Source: Gammaproteobacteria bacterium
GTDB lineage: Bacteria; Pseudomonadota; Gammaproteobacteria; Xanthomonadales; Rhodanobacteraceae
Direction: 5' to 3'
Assembly: GCA_005877675.1 (NCBI GenBank)
Contig: VBNZ01000170.1
Location: forward strand, 2,352-9,924
DNA: 7,573 bases
In this document: piece by piece, positions 1 through 5,657 of the stretch
Numbering within the stretch: the stretch's first letter is position 1
How the letters are laid out: each line of letters opens with the position of its first letter
Notes under the pieces: model-generated
Seen by the model: the letters and a program-made list of their open reading frames with translations, nothing else
What the model was told of the DNA's origin: nothing
The model's database searches: none
Program-made: the position numbers and the translations under genes

Positions 1-647
1 CAGCAGCGACTTCGGGGTAGCGCGCACGCACCAACGGCGTAAAAACGTTATCCGCCACATTTCCGGAAAGATAGCCAGATATTGTCGCCGGAGCGCAATT
101 TCGTGTCAATTCCGCAGCTTGGAATAAAGGCCCTGTGGCGATGCTCACGCGCGGATGCAGTATCACGAATTCGCACTCTGGCAATTCCATTTTGGTCAGA
201 CGCTCACCGACGCCCTCGGCCCAGGCGCTATGCCCACGCACGAATACCGGCACATCGGCACCGAGGGCCAAACCCAATTCGGCGAGTTGATCGATCGTGA
301 GGCCGGTTTCCCATAGCGCATTCAGCGCGACCAGCACCGTTGCGGCGTCCGAGCTGCCCCCACCGAGGCCGCCGCCAATTGGGACGCGTTTGTCGAGCGC
401 GATGTCGACGCCGAATTCGACCTCGGCATAGTCGGCCAGGGCGCGCGCCGCACGTAGGCATAGATCGTCTTCGGCCGCGACGCCGGGCAGCGCGCCGACG
501 CGCGCGATCAAGCCATCATCGCGCACGAGCAGGCCCACTGTGTCGCCCCAGTCGAGCAGCTGGATAGCCGTCTTCGCGGCGGCCCACGATGTGCAAAAAC
601 AGATTAAGTTTGGCCGGAGCCGGCCAGTTGCTCCAGTCGCGGATCAT
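1..647 (-). pseudogene. ispE: ispE, 4-diphosphocytidyl-2-C-methyl-D-erythritol kinase, frameshifted near the 5' end and cut by the left window edge
   Basis: IspE is the GHMP-family kinase that phosphorylates CDP-methylerythritol with ATP in the cytosolic MEP isoprenoid pathway. Reading starts at ATG 647, inside the lolB stop (ATGA overlap). The first 28 residues are typical, with PAKLNLFLHIVG and the catalytic-type Lys13, and end at DGY (base 564). In the original frame it then stops at TGA 516-518 after 43 codons. The true frame resumes at base 562 with QLLDWGDTVG and stays open for 187 codons to the edge. That part carries the ATP-binding loop PIGGGLGGGSSDAA (341-382), the LGADVPVFVRG block with the catalytic Asp at 254-256, and HPRVSIATGPLF. 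Compared with the E. coli protein as I recall it, about seven residues (an HTLQTLF-like segment) are absent, equal to a net loss of 20 bases. The missing stretch includes the His that follows DGY and helps hold the cytosine. Identity is certain. Whether the lesion is real or a sequence error cannot be decided here. Confidence 0.9.
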
Positions 648-1270
648 GGCGCAATGTCGAAGCTTTCGATCGCCATTTTCACGCGCGTCGAACCGCGAGT
701 GGCGAAAACGCGCCGCGGCAATGGTGGATTGCGATCGGTGTACCAGTCGCGATATTCCACGCTCCAGCCCGACTGCTCGATCTTCGCCGGCAATCCGGAT
801 TCGTCGTAGTTCACGTGCGCGGTCGCGCCGGGCGCGCGCAGGCCAAGCACCCAGGCGCGCAGCGCGGCGAGCGGTACATCCCAGCCGACGCGTTCGCGCA
901 ACAGCCGCTCGGCATCGTCGCCTTCGATAGTCTGCGACTCGACCCCTTCGAGTTTGGCGTGGCCATCGTTGCCGCTGAGCTTCCAGGTCTTGCCGGTCAC
1001 CGGCGCACGCACGGTAAAGGTGTACGCGCTGCCATCCTGCTGCCAGTCGAGTTCGCCACTGCCCGAATCGCGCTCGTTCGACACGCCGATATGCGCTGCG
1101 AGCGACCAGCGCGTGCGCGCCGACAGCGCGGCCTCGCGTGCTTGCTGCGCGGATTCGTCGGATGCGGTGCCCGCATGCTGCTTCACCTGCATCGGCGCGC
1201 ATGCGGCCAGCAGCAGGGCAACCATGGCGGCAAGCGCCCTCTTAAGACGCCAACCGTTTAATCGTCTCAT
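644..1270 (-). CDS. lolB: LolB, outer-membrane lipoprotein insertion receptor
   Basis: LolB accepts lipoproteins from the periplasmic carrier LolA and inserts them into the inner leaflet of the outer membrane. The 208-residue product begins with a basic n-region (MRRLNGWRLKR), a hydrophobic core and the lipobox LAAC with Cys24. Ala25 at +2 fits outer-membrane retention. The mature part follows the family: RTRWSLAAHIGV (about 52-63), the SGELDWQQ strand (71-78), WKLSGNDGHAKLEG, a DDAERLLRERVGWDVPL helix, LRAWVLGL, and the C-terminal strand RVKMAIESFDI. The protruding-loop segment, PLG around Leu68 in mature E. coli LolB, reads PVT here (90-92). The ATG at 1270 lies inside the upstream TPR gene and has AAGGTG a few bases before it. 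The internal ATG at 1225 would remove the basic part of the signal peptide, so it is rejected. The gene is evidently co-transcribed with both neighbours. Confidence 0.93.
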   Translation of the reverse strand: MRRLNGWRLKRALAAMVALLLAACAPMQVKQHAGTASDESAQQAREAALSARTRWSLAAHIGVSNERDSGSGELDWQQDGSAYTFTVRAPVTGKTWKLSGNDGHAKLEGVESQTIEGDDAERLLRERVGWDVPLAALRAWVLGLRAPGATAHVNYDESGLPAKIEQSGWSVEYRDWYTDRNPPLPRRVFATRGSTRVKMAIESFDIAP

Positions 1271-3071
1271 TCAACACCTTGTTCGCACCGTCCTTCTTGC
1301 GGCCCTGCTCCCACACTTGCCGCGCCTCATCGCGTTTGCCGCTGACCCACAGAACTTCACCCAGGTGCGCGGCGATTTCTGCGTCGGGCTGCTTCTGGAA
1401 CGCCATGCGCAGCTGCACCAACGCCGCTTCGAGGTTGCCGAGGCGATACTGCACCCAGCCGAGACTGTCGATGATCGCAGGCTCGCCAGGCTTGAGCACG
1501 AGCGCCCTCTCGATCAGCGCGAGCGCCTCGGTTTTGCTGTCGGTGCGATCTGCCAAGGTGTAGCCGAGCGCGTTCATCGCGTCGGCATCGTCGGGCTTCA
1601 ATTCCAGCACGCGACGCAGGTCATGCACGGCCGCATCGACGTGGTCGAGGTCGTCGTTGAGCAGCGCGCGGGCGTAGATCAGGCGTGTGTCGTCGGGCAA
1701 CACCGCAAGGCCCCGATCGTAGACCGCGATCGCCTCCTCGCCGCGCTTCTGCTTGTTCAGAAGCTCCGCCTCGAGCAGAAAGGTCTCGCCGACTTCTTTT
1801 GCATCGTCGGCCGAACGCGCCTGCAGGCCATGCAATAGATTGAACGCATCAGCACTCTTGCCGCTGTCGTTGAGCACCACCGCAGTGCGCAGCTGCGCGT
1901 TGAACCAGCGCTCGTCGTCGCTCGAAATCTGCCCATACCACGCGAGCGCCTCGGCGCGGCGTTCACCGAGTTCGGCGAGCTGGCCGAGCAGCATCACGCG
2001 CGCGGGCGCACGTGGCGGCGGCAAAGCTTGCACTTGCTGATACAAATCATCGATCTGCAGCTTGGCGGTTTTCTCGCTGGCGCGCGCGAGATACGCAGCA
2101 CGCGCGGCGTAGGTGTAGTCGTTTTGCGTGCCCTGCGCGAGCACCTGTGCAGCCTCGATATTCTCGCCCGCATCGGCAAGCAGTTTGGCATAAGCCATGC
2201 GCAGGCGCGCCTTGCCCTCGTCCGCGCTCGCGAGCCGTTTTGACGCCTTCGACGCCGGCTTGTCGCTCGCGCGCAGCGCATCGGCGAACAGCTTGCGCGC
2301 ACCGGCCTTGTCGTTCGCGATGAGATGCAACTGCGCGGCCCAGATGTAAGCGTCGGGTGTATGAAAACGCAGCAGCGCTTGCTCTGCCAGCGAAGCTGCC
2401 AGCTGTTTGCGCTCGAGCCGTTGCGCGAGCTGACCGACGACGATCCAGATTTCGGGCTTCGCCTCAGCAAGGCGCGCGGGTGCCGCTTTCGTTGCGCCAC
2501 CGCCGCCGAGCAGACGCTCTAGCATGGCCCCGGCCGCCTGCTTGTCCTCCGCGCTGAGCAGCGTCTGCGCTACCGCGCCCCAACCTTTGTCATCGGGTTG
2601 TTTGAGCAGCGCATCGAGGTCGGCATAGGCCACATCGGCATAATTATCGTGCAGCGCGATCCTCGCGCGCGCCTGGCGGAATGCAGCGCTCTCGCCGACC
2701 AGCGCCTGCCAGCGCGCGAGCGTCGCGTGCGCGACCTGCCACTGATGCCCGGCAATCGCGACGCGCGTAGCCTGCTCGGCGATCGACGGATCGTCGCTGC
2801 GCTGTGCAGCATCGGCATACAGACGCGCGGCAGCTTCGGCATTCGCATCGGTCAGCGCGAACTCGCCGGCAATGATCTGCGTCATCAGGTCGCGTTCGGC
2901 GCTATCGGGCGTGACCTGGATGCGCGCCAGCGGCGCCGGCGCTGCATTGCGCGCGGAATGTGGGACAGGCGCAGTCGCGCAGGCAGCGAGCGCGACGATC
3001 GGCAGCGCGAATACCGCACGACGAAGACTCTGAACCAGTTCAGCGTTTCCGCGCGGCAGGATGCCTCGCAC
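1242..3071 (-). CDS. LbcA-like TPR outer-membrane lipoprotein
   Basis: This is a 609-residue tetratricopeptide-repeat lipoprotein. The N-terminus has SLRR, a hydrophobic stretch and the lipobox LAAC with Cys31. Ala32 at +2 predicts transport to the outer membrane, so it should be a client of the LolB encoded next door. The rest is almost wholly helical repeats. The clearest TPRs lie in the last 180 residues, for example GEEAIAVYDRGLAVLPDD, AAVHDLRRVLELKPDDADAM, NALGYTLADR (500-509), SLGWVQYRLGNLEAAL and HLGEVLWVSGKRDEA. The 90-440 region has more diverged repeats. In Pseudomonas the TPR gene in this same position, between hemA and lolB, encodes LbcA, an adaptor of the periplasmic protease CtpA that directs breakdown of peptidoglycan hydrolases. 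An equivalent role here is inferred from synteny and architecture only. The start is GTG 3071 with a weak ribosome-binding site. No in-frame ATG lies between it and the lipobox, nor upstream as far as about 3200. The end overlaps lolB by 29 bases. Confidence 0.87.
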   Translation of the reverse strand: MRGILPRGNAELVQSLRRAVFALPIVALAACATAPVPHSARNAAPAPLARIQVTPDSAERDLMTQIIAGEFALTDANAEAAARLYADAAQRSDDPSIAEQATRVAIAGHQWQVAHATLARWQALVGESAAFRQARARIALHDNYADVAYADLDALLKQPDDKGWGAVAQTLLSAEDKQAAGAMLERLLGGGGATKAAPARLAEAKPEIWIVVGQLAQRLERKQLAASLAEQALLRFHTPDAYIWAAQLHLIANDKAGARKLFADALRASDKPASKASKRLASADEGKARLRMAYAKLLADAGENIEAAQVLAQGTQNDYTYAARAAYLARASEKTAKLQIDDLYQQVQALPPPRAPARVMLLGQLAELGERRAEALAWYGQISSDDERWFNAQLRTAVVLNDSGKSADAFNLLHGLQARSADDAKEVGETFLLEAELLNKQKRGEEAIAVYDRGLAVLPDDTRLIYARALLNDDLDHVDAAVHDLRRVLELKPDDADAMNALGYTLADRTDSKTEALALIERALVLKPGEPAIIDSLGWVQYRLGNLEAALVQLRMAFQKQPDAEIAAHLGEVLWVSGKRDEARQVWEQGRKKDGANKVLNETIKRLAS

Positions 3072-3105
3072 GCGAATCGAACGCCCAAGCGTTTGATGCG
3101 GCGAA

Positions 3106-3134
3106 GTCGAGTCCGGGCGTGTACCGGATTCGAC
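3106..3134. repeat. Inverted repeat 2: 11-base arms, 7-base loop, in the divergent intergenic region
   Basis: GTCGAGTCCGG (3106-3116) pairs with CCGGATTCGAC (3124-3134) at 10 of 11 positions. The exception is a G-T pair that becomes G-U in plus-strand RNA. The loop is GCGTGTA. It lies 35 bases upstream of the GTG start of the TPR lipoprotein gene and 3 bases from the next inverted repeat. No run of T follows on either strand, so an intrinsic terminator is unlikely. It could form a hairpin in the TPR-gene leader or serve as a protein-binding site. Confidence 0.7.
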
Positions 3135-3137
3135 GCG

Positions 3138-3168
3138 TCTGAATAAGTCCAGGATGAGCTTATTCAGA
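3138..3168. repeat. Inverted repeat 1: perfect 10-base arms, 11-base spacer
   Basis: TCTGAATAAG (3138-3147) and CTTATTCAGA (3159-3168) are exact reverse complements separated by 11 bases. The arm centres are 21 bases apart, about two helical turns, so both halves would face the same side of the DNA, as in many operators for dimeric regulators. The arms are AT-rich in an otherwise GC-rich region. The element lies about 40 bases upstream of the best hemA -10 candidate and upstream of the TPR gene. No T-run follows. The regulator, if any, is unknown. Confidence 0.75.
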
Positions 3169-3173
3169 TCATG

Positions 3174-3179
3174 ACTATA
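3174..3179 (-). promoter_or_regulatory. Weak -10 candidate for the TPR lipoprotein-lolB-ispE block
   Basis: On the minus strand this reads TATAGT, 5 of 6 to the -10 consensus, with AAAAG just before it. A transcript would start near 3167, at the outer base of inverted repeat 1. No convincing -35 hexamer lies at 16-18 bases, so this is tentative. On the plus strand the overlapping TATACT at 3176-3181 also looks like a -10, again without a good -35. Confidence 0.22.
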
Positions 3180-3207
3180 CTTTTCCGCATCTCGAACTGG
3201 CCGCGTT

Positions 3208-3216
3208 TGCTACAAT
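3208..3216 (+). promoter_or_regulatory. Extended -10 promoter candidate for the hemA-prfA operon
   Basis: TGC followed directly by TACAAT forms a TGn extended -10 element with a 5-of-6 hexamer. The -35 position shows no good match, which is common for extended -10 promoters. Transcription would start near 3223 and give a leader of about 50 bases before the hemA ATG at 3275. It is the best plus-strand promoter candidate I found in the divergent gap. Confidence 0.45.
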
Positions 3217-3231
3217 TCCGCCGCGGTTCAA

Positions 3232-3243
3232 GCACCTTGGTGC
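3232..3243. repeat. Short palindrome in the presumed hemA leader
   Basis: GCACC TT GGTGC is a perfect 5-base inverted repeat with a 2-base centre. It lies between the hemA -10 candidate and the hemA start, roughly +10 to +20 of the predicted transcript. It could be a small operator half-site pair, but a palindrome this short can arise by chance. Confidence 0.35.
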
Positions 3244-3274
3244 CGTGCCGCTACTTTAGCTGATTGTCGAACAG

Positions 3275-4576
3275 ATGGCCTTAATCGCTCTGGGACTCAA
3301 CCACCAAACCGCGCCGCTCGAGCTGCGCGAGAAGGTTGCGTTCGCGCCAGAAGCGACACCGCAGGCGCTATCGGATCTGGCCGCGCGTAGCGGCATCAAC
3401 GAGGCGCTGATCCTGTCGACCTGCAACCGTACCGAACTCTACGTCGACGTCGATGCCGGCGCCGAAGGCGTGCCGCAGCGCTGGCTGCTCGAACATCACG
3501 GTCTCGACCCTGAACTTGTGACCGGACGACGCCTGGACGAGTTCCTCTATACCCACGCTGAAGACGACGCCGTGCGGCATCTCTTTCGCGTCGCATCCGG
3601 GCTCGATTCAATGGTGCTCGGCGAACCGCAGGTATTGGGCCAGGTCAAGGACGCCTACCAGGCCGCACGCAGCGTCGGCACCCTGCGTACGCCGATGGAA
3701 CGCCTCCTGCAGCAGACTTTTGCCGTAGCCAAGCGCGTGCGCACGGACACGCGCATCGGCGCCAATCCGGTGTCTGTCGCCTACACTGCGGTGCGCATGG
3801 CCGAACGCCTGTTCACCGATCTGGCCGGAGCGTGCGTGCTGCTGATCGGCGCGGGCGAGACGGTCGAACTTGCCGCGCGGCATCTGCTCGAATCGAAAGC
3901 CCGCCGCCTGATCGTCGCCAATCGCACGCTCGAAAACGCGCAGATGCTGGCCGGGCGTTTCGGCGCCTACGCCATCGCGCTGGCCGATCTACCACAGCAT
4001 CTGGCCGAAGCCGATATCGTGATCTCGTCCACCGCAAGCCGCGAACCTGTGCTGACACGCGCGATGGTCGAGGATGCGCTGCGTTCGCGCCGGCATCGGC
4101 CGATGTTTCTCGTCGACATCGCCGTGCCGCGCGACATCGCTGCCGATGTGGCGGAAGTCGAAGACGCCTTTCTTTACACGATCGACGATTTGAAGCAGGT
4201 CATCGATGACAACCTGCGCTCGCGCCAGGCGGCCGCGAACGAGGCCGAGGCGATCATCGAGATGCAGGTCGAGCACTATCAGGCTTGGCGCCGTGCACTC
4301 GACGTGCGCAATCCGCTGACCGCGCTGCGCAGCGATGCCCAAGTGCAGCGCGATGCCACGCTCGACAAGGCACGCGCGCTGCTCGCAAGTGGACGCACGC
4401 CAGAGCAGGCGCTCGAATTCCTGGCGCACACCTTGACCAACAAACTGCTGCACGCGCCCAGTGCCAACCTGCGCGCCGCAGCGTTGCGCGGCGACGTCGA
4501 ATTGCTGCGCGCGGCCGAGCGCGTGTTCGCCGAGCCCGCGCCTGAAGCCAATACCCGGACGCGCAAAACCGAATGA
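3275..4576 (+). CDS. hemA: Glutamyl-tRNA reductase (HemA)
   Basis: GluTR reduces the glutamate of Glu-tRNA(Glu) to glutamate-1-semialdehyde with NADPH, the first committed step of tetrapyrrole synthesis by the C5 pathway. The 433-residue product is slightly longer than the E. coli enzyme (418). The N-terminal catalytic domain opens with LIALGLNHQTAPLELRE and carries ILSTCNRTELY, with the thioester nucleophile Cys50. The block SGLDSMVLGEPQVLGQVK is at 108-125. The NADPH-binding segment LLIGAGETVELAARHL is at 189-204, with DIAVPRDI at 281-288. The helical dimerisation domain runs from about 320 and includes the NKLLHAPSANLR motif. ATG 3275 gives the canonical N-terminus, although the Shine-Dalgarno is poor. 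It is divergent from the TPR lipoprotein gene, and its stop overlaps the prfA start (ATGA). In enteric bacteria the enzyme is controlled by haem through proteolysis. Nothing here tests that. Confidence 0.97.
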   Translation: MALIALGLNHQTAPLELREKVAFAPEATPQALSDLAARSGINEALILSTCNRTELYVDVDAGAEGVPQRWLLEHHGLDPELVTGRRLDEFLYTHAEDDAVRHLFRVASGLDSMVLGEPQVLGQVKDAYQAARSVGTLRTPMERLLQQTFAVAKRVRTDTRIGANPVSVAYTAVRMAERLFTDLAGACVLLIGAGETVELAARHLLESKARRLIVANRTLENAQMLAGRFGAYAIALADLPQHLAEADIVISSTASREPVLTRAMVEDALRSRRHRPMFLVDIAVPRDIAADVAEVEDAFLYTIDDLKQVIDDNLRSRQAAANEAEAIIEMQVEHYQAWRRALDVRNPLTALRSDAQVQRDATLDKARALLASGRTPEQALEFLAHTLTNKLLHAPSANLRAAALRGDVELLRAAERVFAEPAPEANTRTRKTE

Positions 4577-5655
4577 ATCCGTCGATCCGCCGCAAGCTCG
4601 ACGAGCTTGCCGAGCGCCATCAGGAAGTCGCCCTGCTGCTCGCCCAACCCGATGTCGTCAACGACAATGCGCGTTTCCGCGAATTGTCGCGCGAGTTCGC
4701 GCAACTCGAACCGCTGACGGCGAGCCTGCGCGCCTACGACGACACTACTCGTGGTCTCGCCGCGGCGAAAGAGCTGCTGCGAGATCCGGATATGCGCGAA
4801 CTCGCCGAGAACGAAGTCACCGAACTCCAGGAGCGCCGCGACACGCTCGACCGCGAACTGAACCTCCTGCTGCTGCCGAAGGATGCGCGCGACGAAGCCA
4901 ACATCTTTCTCGAAGTGCGCGCGGGCACCGGTGGCGACGAGGCAGCGATTTTTGCCGGCGACTTGTTCCGCATGTATGCGCGCTACGCCGAGCATCAGGG
5001 TTGGCGAGTGGAAATTCTTTCATCCAATCAGGGCGAGCACGGCGGCTTCCGCGAAGTGATCGCGCGCGTCGAAGGCAAGGGCGTGTTCTCGAAGCTGAAA
5101 TTCGAATCGGGCACACATCGCGTGCAACGCGTGCCGGAAACCGAGGCGCAGGGGCGCATTCACACCTCGGCCGCGACGGTCGCGATCCTACCCGAGATGG
5201 ACGAGGTCGACGAGATCCAAATCAATCCCGCCGACCTCAAGACCGACACTTTCCGCGCGAGCGGCGCCGGCGGCCAGCACGTCAACAAGACCGATTCGGC
5301 AATCCGCATTACGCATCTGCCGAGCGGCATCGTGGTCGAGTGCCAGGACGAACGCAGCCAGCACAAGAACCGCGCGCGTGCCATGTCGCTGCTCAAGGCA
5401 CGCCTGCTCGACGAGGAGCGCAGCAAGCAAGCGGCGGCACAGGCCGATGCGCGCCGCCTGCAGGTCGGCAGCGGCGATCGGAGCCAGAAGATCCGCACGT
5501 ATAATTTTCCACAAAATCGCATCACCGACCATCGCATCAACCTGACCTTGCATCGCCTGCCGGAGACGCTGGCTGGCGATCTGGATCCGCTGCTCGAGCC
5601 GCTGACGCAGGAATATCAGGCCGATCAGATGAAGCTTTTGACCGAGGGCGCCTGA
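4573..5655 (+). CDS. prfA: Peptide chain release factor 1 (RF1)
   Basis: RF1 reads UAA and UAG in the ribosomal A site and triggers peptidyl-tRNA hydrolysis. The product is 360 residues, the same length as E. coli RF1, and aligns to it without gaps at the key sites. The N-terminal helical domain (about 1-100) is followed by FLEVRAGTGGDEAAIFAGDL (112-131), and HRVQRVPETEAQGRIHTSA contains the codon-recognition tripeptide. That tripeptide is Pro188-Glu189-Thr190, a PxT motif with Glu where E. coli has Ala. The catalytic GGQ is at 233-235 in RASGAGGQHVNKTDSAIR, followed by VVECQDERSQHKN and the GSGDRSQKIRTYNFPQNR tail. The start sits in the hemA stop codon without its own clear ribosome-binding site, which suggests translational coupling. 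Gln235 is the residue PrmC normally methylates. prmC is not the next gene here. Confidence 0.97.
   Translation: MNPSIRRKLDELAERHQEVALLLAQPDVVNDNARFRELSREFAQLEPLTASLRAYDDTTRGLAAAKELLRDPDMRELAENEVTELQERRDTLDRELNLLLLPKDARDEANIFLEVRAGTGGDEAAIFAGDLFRMYARYAEHQGWRVEILSSNQGEHGGFREVIARVEGKGVFSKLKFESGTHRVQRVPETEAQGRIHTSAATVAILPEMDEVDEIQINPADLKTDTFRASGAGGQHVNKTDSAIRITHLPSGIVVECQDERSQHKNRARAMSLLKARLLDEERSKQAAAQADARRLQVGSGDRSQKIRTYNFPQNRITDHRINLTLHRLPETLAGDLDPLLEPLTQEYQADQMKLLTEGA
5644..5648 (+). promoter_or_regulatory. Ribosome-binding site for the GT41 gene, inside the prfA 3' end
   Basis: GAGGG ends 9 bases before GTG 5658 and is the best Shine-Dalgarno in this operon. It supports the GTG, 2 bases after the prfA stop, as the start of the glycosyltransferase gene rather than the TTG at 5673. 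Confidence 0.55.
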
Positions 5656-5657
5656 CG

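Noticed and set aside
516..1202. Open frame of 228 codons on the minus strand across lolB and the start of ispE
   Set aside because: Its last 43 codons are the genuine ispE N-terminus. The rest is an Arg/Ala-rich out-of-frame reading of lolB with no family features.
1223..1225. Internal ATG as the lolB start, which would avoid the overlap with the TPR gene
   Set aside because: It would leave only eight residues before the lipobox Cys and no basic n-region, so the protein could not be exported as a lipoprotein.
954..1838. Open frame of 294 codons antisense to lolB and the TPR gene
   Set aside because: It is a mirror of well-supported coding sequence, with no recognisable domain and no promoter or ribosome-binding site of note.
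3120..3140. GGATTCGAC resembling a tRNA T-loop or integration-site remnant
   Set aside because: No acceptor stem, anticodon arm or D arm can be built around it, and no integrase or direct repeat is present.
3106..3168. Tandem inverted repeats as a bidirectional transcription terminator
   Set aside because: No U-run follows either stem on either strand, and both neighbouring genes start here rather than end here.
4461..5504. Open frame of 347 codons on the plus strand over hemA and prfA
   Set aside because: It is an Arg/Pro-rich alternate-frame shadow of prfA. High GC produces long spurious frames throughout this window.
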